This document shows positions 36,147-48,305 of a DNA stretch of 64,000 nucleotides, one piece after another. Source of the DNA: Meloidogyne chitwoodi (lineage: Eukaryota; Nematoda; Chromadorea; Rhabditida; Meloidogynidae); the NCBI GenBank assembly GCA_015183035.1, contig JACZZP010000006.1, forward strand, positions 1,178,001-1,242,000, read 5' to 3'. A program made the translations under genes and the position numbers. The notes beneath the pieces were generated by a model. It was given only the letters and a program-made list of their open reading frames with translations. It did not search any database and was not told the DNA's origin. How positions within the stretch are numbered: the first letter of the stretch is position 1; each line of letters begins with the position of its first letter.

Positions 36147-37082
36147 TTAATTATTTAAATAATCTTTGTTTGAACTATCAAAATCTATAAATTAAATTAA
36201 ATTAAATTAATTAATTATATTAATATTATTTTTTTATAAATAATTAATTAATTTTGGAGATTATTAAAACTTTTTCATAAATTTTAAATTTAATTTTATT
36301 TACCTAAATTACTATTTGGACCAAATTGTGTTAAAATTTGATTATTTTTATTTTGGTCAAAATAACTACCTTGACCTTCTTGAATTTTTTTAAAATAGTT
36401 TAGTGGGAAATAATCATTTATATTAAATTCAACTTTATTTTGTCCTAAAAAATATTTTATTAAATAATTATTTAATTTAAAAAATACTATAAAGTTCTCT
36501 GAATTTTTTTAAATCTTCATTTTGCTGATTATTTTTTAAATATTTATTATTTTCATCATTTGATTGTGTATCTTTTTAATTTTTAAAAAATAAATAAATA
36601 AATAAATAAATAAATATAAATAAATAAACATACAACTTCGAACAGTTTCCATAAAATTATTTGGATTATCAATATAAATCTTTATTGGTTCATCTCTTTT
36701 CTTTATATCTTCTATAAATTTAAAAAATAATAATTAAAGTAATAATTCTGATATTTTGATCAAAAAATTGTATTTACCAATTTTTTATTTATTATTTTTT
36801 AATTTTAATTTATCATAAAATATTTAATAATTTATTTTAAAGGAATTAAAAAAGATAAGAGATATTTAAATAAATTAGAAATTAAAATAATTATTTAATT
36901 AATTTTATTTTTTTACTTTTATTAATTGCTTTTCCTTTCCCTTTTTTAGCTTTATTAATTGAATCTATCATTAATTTATTTTGAAAATCTTCATTTGTTT
37001 TGACTAAATTTACTTGTTCAATAAATAATAAAATTAATTGAAAAATAAGTAAATATTTTATTTTTAGAAAATAATTATTCAT
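36147..37082 (-). CDS. Secreted Asn/Lys-rich low-complexity protein (possible paralogue)
   Basis: I do not recognise this gene. Exon 1 (37082-36917) encodes a signal peptide (MNNYFLKIKYLLIFQLILLF) and then a Lys-rich stretch (KAKKGKGKAINKSKK). It ends at a gtaaaa donor in phase 1. Exon 2 is 36711-36634 (NPNNFMETVRS). Two further exons (about 36570-36490 and 36446-36304) carry NDENNKYLKNNQQNEDLKK and FNINDYFPLNYFKKIQEG. The last exon ends DSSNKDYLNN with stop at 36149-36147. All junctions keep frame, giving roughly 175 residues. Signal peptide, Asn/Lys richness and the xPNNF motif resemble the gene at 33549-34585, so a local duplication is possible. Function is unknown; an extracellular or gland-secreted role is only inferred. 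Confidence 0.62.
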
Positions 37083-37528
37083 CTCTTTCTAGAAAAAAAA
37101 TAAAAAAATTACTTTAAATATTTATTTATATTTATTTATTTATATATATATACATAATATTAATATTTGCAATTTTAAAAAGTTTAATTTAGGAAAACAT
37201 GTGAATTAATTTTGAAAAAAATATTTTTTATTTATTTTTAATTAAATGCCCTTTCTACACTCGGCTTTAGTAAAAAAATAAAAGTTGTCCTTTTATAAAT
37301 TGCGAAATAATATATTTATTATTTTTATAAATAAAAGTACATTAATACTCTTAATAAATACACTTTTGCTTTTCAATAAAAAATTTGTATATTTTTGAGA
37401 GTTTTTAGAAATTATTTAAATTTTCTAGCAATTTATATATTTATTCAAAACAATTAAAATATATTATTAGTATTATTTACACAATTATTATTTTATTATA
37501 AATTATTATATATTTGCTAATCCTTTTT
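37083..37528. other. AT-rich intergenic
   Basis: Nothing recognisable besides AT-rich simple sequence. It contains the promoter side of the secreted-protein gene and the 3' end of the phosphatase gene. Confidence 0.5.
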
Positions 37529-39347
37529 TTAGCTGTCAGCTTTCTTTCGCGGAGAATAAACTAAAAATTTATTTTTAAAAATAAAATTTTAAATTTATAA
37601 ACAAACTTCGTGGTGTTGGTGGGTCTTCTATTATTGGTGAAGTTGGTTGATTAGGAGGTATTAATTTGATGAAAAGGACTTTAAGATCAGGCAAAATCTG
37701 TTTTAAAAATTTAAATAAATTAATTTAAATTTATATAAGAAATATTTTTTTTTTAATTTTTTAGAAAATATTTTATTTTGGGTAACAAAAAAAACTTATT
37801 TAATTCTCTCTGAACTTAAAGTTTTATTTATTTAATTAATAACTTTATTACTTTCATCACACATCCACTATCAGTTTTTTTATCATATCTAGGAGCAGTA
37901 AATAATGTGCACATAGTTCGATCAACATTTAATTTATATCCAATGTTAACATGTTCATGACCACGAACAATTCCTTCTTTATTAAATTAAAATATTAAAT
38001 ATATTTAAATTATTTATTTTCTCCCTCTCTAACAAAATTATCCCTTATAAACTAAAATAATTCCTTAAAATTGTGATAAAGATAAAAATTATTTATTAAA
38101 GAGAAATTTACTTATATGTGGAAAGCGGTTCATGAATTCACGAATATACAAGTCATTGAATTTAATTGAAGTTTGACGATCCTAAAAATATATATAATTC
38201 TTTTTTAATTTTTATTTTATTTTACATCGTTAAACCAATTATTAATTCCATTAATTGACTCCAAATTATTTGTAGGATCAGCCCAAAGTAAATCCTTTAA
38301 AAAAATTATTATTATTTAAAAATATATTATTATTACATTAATAACAGTATTTGCATCATCATAATCATTGTAGCAATCACTAACCTTTTTTGGCTTCTAT
38401 TTTTTAAATATATTAAAATAAATATTTTTTTTTATTTTTTACCTTAACTTGTGACAATTCAGTCCAATTTTTAATTCTTGGAAGGCCTCCGTGCTTTAAA
38501 AATAAAATTAATTTAAAATTAATTTTCGCTCTTACCATACAAAGAATACAACCATTTACTAATGCACAAAGAGGTAAATGCTTGAATAATTTATTATAAC
38601 GCTAAAATAAAATAAAATATTGTTTTAAAATTTATTACCCCCCAAATGTCGAAATTTCCATTTCTTTTATTCATAACATCACTATAGAAGCTATTTCTAC
38701 ATCTTTAAATTTAAAAAGGTATAATATATTTATTTTATAAATAACTTTTTATTAATATCTGATGATTCATGATTTCCATGAAGAAGAGTAATTCTCTTTG
38801 GAAAAAGAGTCTTTATGCAAATTAGAAAAGTAATGACTTCAAGACTTTTTGGTCCACGCTGAAAAGGAAAAATAAAAATTTTAAATTTAATTTAAAAGAA
38901 AACAAACATCAACATAATCTCCTAAAAAAAGAAGATTAATCTTCGGCTCTTCAAATAAAAAAAGTTCAGGAGCGACATGACGAAAGAATCTTTAAAAAAA
39001 GAATTTTTGTTTTATAAAATTCTGTATTAAATATTTAAGTAACAATTACCCATACATGCATTTTAACATTTTTAAAATAAAACTTAAACAACTCACTCAA
39101 GCAAGTCGACAAAGTTCCCATGAAGGTCACTAAAGATTATGACTGGTGCCTTAACACGAATATATGACGGTTCCTATTTAAAAATTAAAAAAATAAATAT
39201 AAATAAAAAAACCTTTTCAAGATAAATCCTACAATTGTTAATTAATTCACCAATCTCCATGTCCGTAATACCATTCAAATGATTATAATTCAAAAGCCAA
39301 GAAGCAATTCGTTGAATCAACTGGGAATTAATATTTGTCGATGACAT
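37529..39347 (-). CDS. PP1-like serine/threonine protein phosphatase
   Basis: This is a PPP-family metallophosphatase that removes phosphate from Ser/Thr residues. Exon 1 begins at 39347 (MSSTNINSQLIQRIASWLL). The metal and phosphate motifs follow in order: SDLHGN (usual GDxHGQ), GDYVDRG, LHGNHES, LLWADP, CMHGGLPR and RGHEHV (usual RAHQ). The C-terminal part reads FTAPRYDKKTDSGCVMKIL. A last exon adds IYSPRKKADS, with stop at 37531-37529. The ligand Asp, His and Asn residues are all retained. The substitutions Gly to Ser before the first metal Asp and Gln to Glu after the last His mark a divergent, nematode-expanded branch and not housekeeping PP1 (GSP-1/2). About ten exons were read. Many such nematode phosphatases are sperm-expressed (general knowledge, not shown here). 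Confidence 0.88.
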
Positions 39348-39567
39348 GAATTATTAGGAGTGAATAGACAATTGATGATCAAACTGTCACACTTGTGAGT
39401 TGATAGTTATTGTTGATTTGATTTTAATGTTTAAATTTTACTCTTTTTATACTTTTTTTTAGTTTAATTCTAAAAGTTTTAAGTCAATCTTATTGGAATA
39501 AAAACATTAAAAAAAGAAGTAAAGAAATAATATTATTTAAATAAATAATTAATTTTAAATTTATTTT

Positions 39568-41449
39568 TTATATATAAATGTAAGTAAATAAAAATAAAAT
39601 CAAGATATTATTTAATATCAATAAATTAAAATCTAATCGTCCAATAACACCATTTGCCTTTAAAATTAAAATTTTAATTAAAAAAAATTAAATTAATAAA
39701 AGATTATTTATTTTATGTAGAAGGTATAATTGTTTTGTATTTTTATTGTAAATGAGATTATATTTAAACATACCAAATAATATAAATTATGGAAAAAAAC
39801 CTTTTTTATGTGATAATTGTCATCCTGAATATTTTGTTGTTTTTCATTTATTATTTTTTCTTTTTCTTTTTCTAAGTCAATTGGTTTCCATTCTGGAAGA
39901 AAATGTTTTTCGTCATAAATATTAGATATTGCACTCAAATTTGAATTAAAATAAACTTGAGATGATTTATTATTTAATAAATAACCAATCCACCACCCAA
40001 AGGTACTTGCACTTGCTGTTAATATTAATGTATTACATACTTTTACTCCAATACAAAAATCTTCATTTCGAGAACTTTCTTTTTTACTAATTAAATAAAT
40101 ATTGTTTTTATTAATATCTCCAATCTGAAAATAAATAATTAATATTTTGATAAATAAATTAAATTTTATTTAAAAATAAATATTTACTTTAAAATCTAAA
40201 TTCTGAAGGAATTCTTCGTCATCACCAAAAAGTAATATTGATATTTTAGTTGAAATATTATTTTCATTCTATTTACATTTATATAAAAAAATTTTTTTAT
40301 ATAAAATTTTAAATATTTATTTATAAATATATTTATAAATACCCTTAATTTATTAAAGATCAAAGTTGTAGAATTCTCAACAAATTCTTTATTAGATGCA
40401 AAATTTTTAAAGTTTTTAAAATCACCCAAACGAGTGTGTACACATAAATTATATTGTTTTTCACTATTAAATTATATATTTATTTATTTTTTATTAAAGA
40501 ATTGTTGATTTTATTATTTTTTTTAAATATTTAAATTAAAGAATTTTGAGTAAAATTATACTTAAATATTTCTCTAAATAATTAATAACCCATTAAGTTG
40601 TTTTATAAAATATTTTGCATTCTTTTGTAATTTATTTGAACAAGTAAATATTTTTTTAATTATATTTTTATATTTATTAAAATATTTGTATGACTGTAAA
40701 TAAAAGTTTTTTATTTGAATAAAAGGTTTTGTTGAATTCCAATGTTTAAAATGACTGAGAAATTATTTAAATATATTTTTATTTAAAAAATAACTTTAAC
40801 TTTTGTGGGTCATCAAATTTACAACAATGTGGTGCAAAATCTTTAACATTATAAGTATCATTTGATTTAGCAGGTTCATAAAAATAATTAAATTTTAAAA
40901 TATTTAATTATAAACAAACAATAAATTTAAGAATTTTTTTATAAATTGGAAAGGGCAAATCATCTTCTTTATAAGGACCATGTTTATCATAATTACAATG
41001 TTGATTACTCCAAAAGGCTGGACGTCTACCAATAAAACGTCCAATTCCATAAAGAGAAGCAAAACGGAACATCTTTAATTTTTAGATCTTTTTAAGTAAA
41101 ACAAATATTTTATTGAAAATTAAAAAAAAAAGCTCAATTTTCAATAGTAAAATATTTATTTTAAGATTAAAATATTTTTATCATTTATTTACAATTAAAG
41201 TATTGGATACTTTATTTTTTTTACTTTTATTTTAAAATTTACTTGATTTCCAAGACCACCACAAGCAACGTTATTAAATAAAATATATTTTTTTTGTTTA
41301 AAACCAAAATCAAATGGGTAAAGATCTTTAGGATTTAATTTAAAAAAATATATTTAAATTATACCTTTGTCATAAATATATTCATTAACAATTGTTCTTA
41401 TAATTAATAAAAATGATAAAATTAAAGTTAATTTTTTAATAAATGTCAT
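39568..41449 (-). CDS. GT11 family glycosyltransferase (alpha-1,2-fucosyltransferase-like)
   Basis: This is probably a Golgi type II membrane enzyme that transfers fucose to glycans. Exon 1 (41449-41365) encodes a signal anchor, MTFIKKLTLILSFLLII. The next exon ends in the donor-site motif CGGLGNQ, continued after an intron by MFRFASLYGIGRF, matching the GT11 signature GxLGNQMFxxA. Later come VHTRLGDF (family HxRRGDY) near 40440 and SASTFGWWIGYLL (family STFSWW) near 39985. The last exon read adds NGVIGRLDFN and a short hydrophobic tail, with stop at 39570-39568. The HTRLGD motif lacks the second Arg of the usual HxRRGD, so donor specificity is uncertain. Exon boundaries in the middle are approximate. 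The gene is in the same orientation as the phosphatase gene downstream. Confidence 0.82.
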
Positions 41450-41924
41450 TTATTTAAATTTAAAATATAATTGTTTAAATTTAAAATAGAAATTAAATTA
41501 ATATTTTTATTAAAATAATTTATATATACATATAATATTTATTCTCCTAACAAATGTGAATCATTAAATTAATTTCAAATATTTTTATGTACTATAAGTA
41601 TTATAATTAATGATTTTTAACTAATATACTATAATAAAGTTTTTTGATAATAATTATTTAATAATAGGATTATATCAAAAATTGTATATTTACACAAAAG
41701 TTAAAGTTTGCTTTTTTGATGTCTTTTTAGTTCATTTAATAAATTTATTGTTTCTAAATATTATTTAGATTTTTAAAAGTTTTAGATTAAAAAGTTAATT
41801 CAGCTCTATTTTTTAAGTTAAATTAAAATATAAAGTAATAGTACTTCATTTTTAGTTCTAAAATTAATAAAATATTTAACAATTAATTTAATAATGTTCT
41901 TTAAATCTTTTGGTAAATTTGTAC
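41450..41924. other. AT-rich intergenic
   Basis: No gene or repeat recognised. It ends in AATTTGTAC (41916-41924), the left target duplication of the next element. Confidence 0.5.
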
Positions 41925-42277
41925 GGGTCCACCCCAGAAGATCGAAACCCTATTGATGGAGATCGATGAAAGCAACTTGTGAACTTGCCAGTTCGGTCAA
42001 ATCGCTTAAAACAATTTGGTCCCATTCAAACTTGGACCTACAAGGAGTGTTTTATCACTTCTCCATTTTAGAGCCCATGGTCAGTTGGTTTTCGTGCAAA
42101 CTTGGACCTACAAGGAGTGTTTTATCACTTCTCCATTTTAGAGCCCATGGTCAGTTGGTTTTCGTGCAAACTTGGACCTACAAGGAGTGTTTTATTATTT
42201 GACCGAACTGGCAAGTTCACAAATTGTTTTCATTCGATCTTTCGATCAATAGGGTTTCGATCTTTTGGGTTGATCCC
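41925..42277. mobile_element. 353-bp TIR element with 9-bp TSD and internal 70-bp tandem repeat
   Basis: The ends GGGTCCACCCCAGAAGATCG and the reverse complement of CGATCTTTTGGGTTGATCCC pair with a few mismatches, and the inverted match continues through aaccctattgat. A second inverted block pairs gtgaacttgccagttcggtc with gaccgaactggcaagttcac. Exact 9-bp duplications AATTTGTAC flank it (41916-41924 and 42278-42286). Inside, a 70-bp unit starting caaacttggaccta repeats at 42027, 42097 and 42167. The TSD length suggests a Mutator-like or Merlin-like non-autonomous element (inference). Confidence 0.85.
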
Positions 42278-42326
42278 AATTTGTACATCTTATAGAATTG
42301 TTTTACCATTTATCATGACTGGTCAT

Positions 42327-42371
42327 CGCGCCTAGTCGGCCTCGCCTAGTCGGCCCGCGCCTAGTCGAGCG
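42327..42371 (+). repeat. Short GC-rich tandem repeat (CGCCTAGTCGGCC)
   Basis: The motif gcgcctagtcggcc and close variants occur three times in 45 bases, followed by a weaker gtcctagt. It stands out from the AT-rich flanks and lies just right of the TIR element. Confidence 0.7.
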
Positions 42372-42553
42372 TGTCCTAGTAAAACGAAAAGTTGGCATTA
42401 TCGCTATAAATCCTATGAATCCAAGATTATTTACTGAATCCTGTAATCATGATTGGGTTTAAAAAATTTTACAGGACGGGATCCTCTAGTTGCTTTCCTT
42501 TAATTCATGGAGCCACCAGCACGGAATAGTCCCAGTCCGAATTTTAAATATAA

Positions 42554-44553
42554 ATGCTAGCAATGTTTAATTATGTTTCATTTAAGTTAGCCATGTCTGA
42601 ACATATTAAACGAAAACCTAAGCCTTCACTTCAAATTATATTTAATCATTTACAATGGCAGAAGAATACGTCAGTAAATAATGAACAACAACTTTCGCCA
42701 GAGAAACAAACAGCGCCTAATTGTCCTCAAACTACTAGTCTTTCGGAGCCGCCTTCGCCAGAAGAAGAAACTGTCGTTAAAGAACCTGAAATTAAACAAA
42801 ACGATGTTAGAATTCCACCTATAACTTCACGTATTAAACAAAAAAAATCACATCCAAGAGTTAATGCTCCAACAACACAAGTAGAAATATTAAATGAACA
42901 CTCTGTAGAATCGACAATCAAAACATCTCATAAGCCCAAAGAGACGTCTTCTCCGCCACAATCTGTTCAAACGAAGAAATTGGCAAGGAAAAAACTGCCT
43001 AAAAACTCAACGTATTTTAAAATTATTAATTTTGTTTACCTTAAAATCTTATAATTTAATATTTTTCTAAATTGTATCCCTAGCTACTAATTAGTTTAGG
43101 TCGTTATAAAAATTAAAATATTATTTAGAAAACCACATACAAGTGTTAATGCTCAAACTACACAAGAAGAATTATTAACTGAACGCTCTGCGGAATCGGC
43201 AATGAAAACACTTCAGAATTCAGAAGAGACGTCTCTTCCGGCGAAAAAATTGGAAAAACAAAAAGTGATCAACAATTCAACGTATTTTTAAATATTTAAT
43301 TTGTTGTGCCTTAGAATTTATTACGATTCAATTCTTGTCTAAATTATTCACAAATACCTAGTTTAGGTCAAAATAAAAATTATAATGCTTTTCAGACCTA
43401 CACGTAGTAGAGAAAAACAACGACATCCAAGAATTAGTGCTCCAATGACACAAGAAAATTTAAATCAATGTTCTTTGGAATCAACAATAAATACGCCTCA
43501 AAAGCTAAGAGAGCCTCTTCCACCGCATTCTTTTCCAACAAAGACGCCTAGAAAACAAAGAGTTCTCAAGAGTTCAATGTAATTTTTTATTCTTTTAAGA
43601 TCTTTTGTAACATATTAATAATGTTGGTTTTTATATTGGGCTGTTTACACTTTTTAGAGCCTATATTTTTTATATAATTTAGTTATATCTTCATAAGATT
43701 GTTTTTCTTCAGATACATCTCTCCCTTTTTTACCAAGGCTTATGCATTCAGCAATCATTTTAAGTGCTATTTTTATGTTGATGGTATTTTTCACTTATTT
43801 TTAAATTATTCTGCTCATATAAATCGTAAATAATTCTATATTAAGATTTGCGCTTTTGCTGTACAGAACAATTTTATATGTGAGTGTCTCCATATTTTAA
43901 CGTTTTAAAATCTTATATTCTGTCAAAGGTATTACAAGGCAGTTGTTTTTGGTGATACTGAAAGTGCTAACCAGATAATGGAAATGACAGAAGCCCGAGA
44001 CATGAAACGTGTTGGTTCATATATTAGGCTATTTGACACAGAAAAATGGAGAAAAATATCGATTCTGGTTTGTTTTATTTCTTTTTTTAATTGTAATTTT
44101 AACTTAAGGTGATGACTATTTGTAACATGGAAAAGTATAAACAAAATAAGGATTTAAGGAGATTACTTTTTGAAACGGGCGATACTATTTTGGTGGAAGC
44201 AACTTCCCAAGATCTTTATTGGGGTGCTGGAATTGTTAGTTTTCTTGTTTTTTTTTAATTTTTACAACAAAAAATCAAAGAATTTCTGATGTGAGGGGAA
44301 ATTTCTCTTCAAAAATTTTTCTGCAGCACAATATTTTAACCCAAAATATTGTAACAAATTTTCTAGGATTTAAGAAAAGATACCTATAATTTAATTTTCA
44401 AAGGATGCTGATTCGGCGGCCATCCGTGATAAGGATAATTGGCCTGGGAAAAATGTCCTTGGTAGGATTTTAACGCGAATTCGTGATGTTCTCAAGTCTA
44501 GAAAGGAATATTTACATGAATGGGAAGAAGCAAATCGGCGGCTTACTATCTAA
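42554..44553 (+). CDS. NADAR-domain protein (YbiA/DUF1768-like N-glycosidase) with triplicated N-terminal exon
   Basis: Eight exons (42554-43011, 43129-43281, 43396-43578, 43713-43783, 43867-43879, 43929-44067, 44109-44234, 44404-44553) join in phase to 430 residues. Residues about 265-430 form a NADAR domain: FTKAYAFSNHF at the start, EQFYMYYKAVVFGD at 289-302, then EARDMKRVGSYIRLFD, QNKDLRRLLFETGD and DLYWGAGI. NADAR enzymes cleave N-glycosidic bonds in riboflavin-pathway intermediates or ADP-ribosyl-guanine (family knowledge). Residues 1-264 are disordered. They contain three homologous segments of about 55 residues, one per exon, built on HPRxxAPxTQ, a (V/L/A)ES(T/A) core and a basic C-end. 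The 13-nt exon 5 is required for the EQF motif. The segment between YVD and EQ is about six residues short of the family norm, so one more mini-exon may be missed. A start at 42593 is also possible. Confidence 0.85.
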
Positions 44554-44904
44554 AGATCCTAGCTTTCTTAAAATATTAAAAATTGCTATTTGAATGTTAT
44601 TTTAAATAATTATTTTTTTCTTTTACCATAAACTTCATTGTAAATTTTTAATTAGATACTTTTTCAAATTAAATACTATATTGGATTATACTTCATCTAA
44701 ATTTGATGTTCCAAAATATTGTAATCATTTTGTATTATAGATTTTTTATTATTTTCTGTTTGTATTATTTAGTTACCAAAGAATTATTGTATTAGAATTT
44801 GTTATGTCAAATAAATTCAATTTCATAAAATTGATAATATTATTTTTTGATTATTTAATAAAATACTTTTATTTTAATGCATATTTAAATATATTAGAGC
44901 GGCC

Positions 44905-47900
44905 ATGGTTCTTAAACTGGATATTTCTAAATACTTCGATCAACGACTGCCTGAAATTCCAACTGAAATCCGCGAATACCTCACAGGTTCTTGCTGAGTT
45001 TAGTTGAGATTAAATGTTTTAATTTTTTAGATTTGTTAAAAGAGAATGAAGATGACATTGCCAATATTGATGATGTTTTTGAAGCTGTTGGTGAGCACAT
45101 TCAAGGCTTTATGACGCAAATGAGTGATGAAGAATTGCGACAAGTTTGCTTAAATCTATTTGCTCTACTGCATGATGGGTTTCTTTTAAATATTGTAATT
45201 GAAATCTTAAAATATTTAGTAAGGATGAAAAACCGACTGTACGAACCTTAGAAGCACGAAAATTAGACTCAACTGTTGATATGAGTTTGCAGAGCGAAAC
45301 TTATAAACTGATGGATGATTTATGGAAGGTAACGGCTAACGATGTCCCTTTGCAAGTTGATAGGAGAAAGATTTTATCGAAAGGCACAGAAGAAAAGAAG
45401 AATGAAACGCAGCAACAACAAAGAAAGCAGAGGCCGAGAATTCTTGCAACTGCTAGTCAAACATTGAACAGATCGGCTAAATCTGATGTTAGTCTGCTAT
45501 CTAATTATATAATTGAAAAAAAATTATATCTAATTTCCGGAAAAAATCATGTTCAGGATGCAAATCATAAATCTGACATTGAGTTCCATTTTTATCGACT
45601 AAAAATTCTAGTTTATTAAAACTGAAGGCTTGTTTTTAGATTACTTTTCTCAAGTCTTTTTTTATGAATTTTTATGAGCTCTTACTTGATTATTTTCCTT
45701 ATTTTTCAGTTTGGTGGATTAGACTTTAAACTCGAAAATGTGGATATCTCCTTTGGTAGCAAACAGCTTCTCTCAGGGGGTGAACTTTCCATTGTTTATG
45801 GACATAGATACGGATTGGTTGGAAGGAATGGTATTGGTAAAACGACACTATTAAAAATGATTTCAAGGTGTAATTTTGACTAATAATTTGAAATTTTTAG
45901 ATAAAAAAGTAATCTTTACTTAATGCGGATATTTAACAAACTCTAAAATTAGAAAACTTAATTTTATTCTTTTTTACATTTTTAGCAAACAACTCATAAT
46001 TCCTTCAAATATAACTTTTCTGAGCGTAGAACAAGAGGTTGAAGGAGATAATACACTCGTAATTGATGCTGTACTTGCATCTGATACAAAACGTGATAAA
46101 TTACTAAACGAGGAACGTGAACTTCAGGAAAAAATAAATTGGTTATACTTTTATTAAATAGGTTTAAATTAAATATTTTTTTAAATTAAGCTCTGATATT
46201 TCCGATGAACAACGGACAGTATTTGCTGCTCGTCTAGATGCAGTTTATGCAGAACATCAGGCCCTTCAACTTGATAAGGCACCAGCTAGAGCTGCAACGA
46301 TTTTGTACGGACTTGGATTTAAGCCAGATGAACAAAAAAAGCCAACAAGGTTAAAGAATGATATTTTAAATATTACTTGAATTATTTTAAGAGAATTTTC
46401 TGGTGGTTGGCGCATGAGAGTAGCTTTAGCTAGAGCATTATTTATTAAACCAGATTTATTATTGTTGGATGAACCTACGAACATGGTTATTTTTATTAAA
46501 AAATTTAAGTTGGTTGATTTATGTTTCTTTTTGATAGAAATCTTGTAAAATAAAATTGAAAAAATATTTAGTTGGACATGAGAGCTGTTTACTGGCTGGA
46601 GAATCACTTGCAGGTTTTTTCATTCTCATATTATTAAATATCAAAAATAAAGGAATGGACCGGTACAATTATCACAGTTTCTCACGACAGGAAGTTCCTC
46701 AACACTGTTTGTACCGATATGATACATTTACACTCTAAGCGCTTAGATGCTTACAAAGGAAATTATGACAATTTTGAAAAGGTTAAACAAATTTTACTCT
46801 TAATATTTCTCTAATATAGGCGATGAAAGAAAAATTAACACAACAACAAAGAGACTATGAAGCACAGTTTCAGCATCGACAACATGTTCAAGAATTTATT
46901 GATAAATTCCGCTATAATGCAAAACGGGCTTCAATGGTCCAATCACGGATAAAAATGCTCGAAAAATTGTTAAATGAAATTAAAAATTTAATTTTAAATT
47001 TAATTTAAGACCCGTTCTTCATCCTGTTGAATTTGAATCAGCCGTCACATTCCAATTTCCAGAATGCGAAAAATTAGGCAACCCGGTACTTCAATTGGAT
47101 GAACTGGCCTTTCGATATACGAAAGACTCGCCTTATATTTTTCAAGTTTTTGATTTTATTTTAGTGTATAAGTCATTTAATCTTCAGAAAGTCTGTATGG
47201 GATCACGTTGTGATTCACGTATTTGTATTGTAGGAGAAAATGGTGCGGGAAAAACAACATTGTTAAAACTTTTACTCGGTGAATTAACACCAAGCAGTGG
47301 TGTAAGGAACGCTAATCGTCGCCTTCGAATTGGTTATTTTACACAACATCATGTGGATCAATTAGAGATGGACGACACTGCATTGGAATTACTTGCACAA
47401 AGGTTTCCAGGTGCAAGTGAGGTTAATATTTAATATTTTTAAAATATAATATTAAAATACATTATTGAGGAGGACTATCGCGCAGCAATGGGAAGATTTG
47501 GCTTAAGTGGTGATATTGCATTTCAACCAATTGCAACCCTTTCCGGTTTTATTTTTTAATAGATATTAATATTTTTTAAATAAATTATATCCTAAAATAC
47601 TTAGGTGGTCAAAAGTCGCGACTTGCATTTACATGTTTGGCATTACAAAAGTAAGTCTTTATTCTATTTTTAGATTACAATTTAAATTTGAGGCCAAATT
47701 ATTTGGTCATGGATGAACCGACTAACCATTTGGACGTAGAAACAGTTGATGCACTTGGAAAAGCTCTAAATAAATTTGCGGTATTTAATTGGCCTTTATT
47801 AGATATTTATTCCTTACAATTAGGGTGGAGTTGTGCTTGTTTCTCACGATGAACGTTTAATAGAATTGGTTTGCAAAGAATTATTGGTGTGCAAAGATAA

Positions 47901-48046
47901 AACGGTAAGGATAAGATTGGAATATTAAATACCTAACCAAAAAATATTTAAAATAAAATCATAAATATATAATTTTTAAGATTACACAATTGGATGGAGG
48001 GCTAGAAGAATACAAGAAACACGTATATAGACAATTAGCACTATAG
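44905..48046 (+). CDS. abcf-3: ABC ATPase of subfamily F, ABCF3/GCN20-like
   Basis: This is a soluble twin-ATPase protein related to yeast Gcn20. It acts on ribosomes and translation and has no membrane domain. Seventeen exons (44905-44986, 45031-45178, 45220-45487, 45710-45867, 45986-46141, 46191-46349, 46392-46485, 46572-46613, 46653-46781, 46820-46968, 47010-47145, 47188-47421, 47470-47545, 47605-47650, 47693-47780, 47824-47904, 47981-48046) join in phase to 703 residues, the usual size. The N-terminus carries the ABCF3-specific helical region. ABC1 has Walker [10 protein letters not shown] (204-212), signature FSGGWRMR and Walker [15 protein letters not shown]2 has GENGAGKTT (523-531), LSGGQKSR and [12 protein letters not shown]. 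Both H-loops read VSHD. Two conserved segments, [14 protein letters not shown] and the short GGQKSR exon, come from exons of 42 and 46 nt. Confidence 0.95.
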
Positions 48047-48305
48047 AGGTTAGAGAGAGTATATATATTTGTTTATGTGTTAAACATAATGTTTATTTGA
48101 TGTTCCTTATTGTTGTAATTCAGAAGTAAAGTAAATCAGAAAGAATATAAATTAATTATAAAAAAGATCTTGTCAACCCTACACACTTTTGTATTGTTTA
48201 TTAAAAACAAAATGAATTCAATTTTAAATCATAATTAAATCAACAGATTTATTCAGGCCATAGGCAAATAACAACAAAAAATCCACAAACGTATATATTT
48301 AGGTC

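Noticed and set aside
41966..42335. Two overlapping plus frames
   Set aside because: They arise from the 70-bp repeats inside the TIR element.
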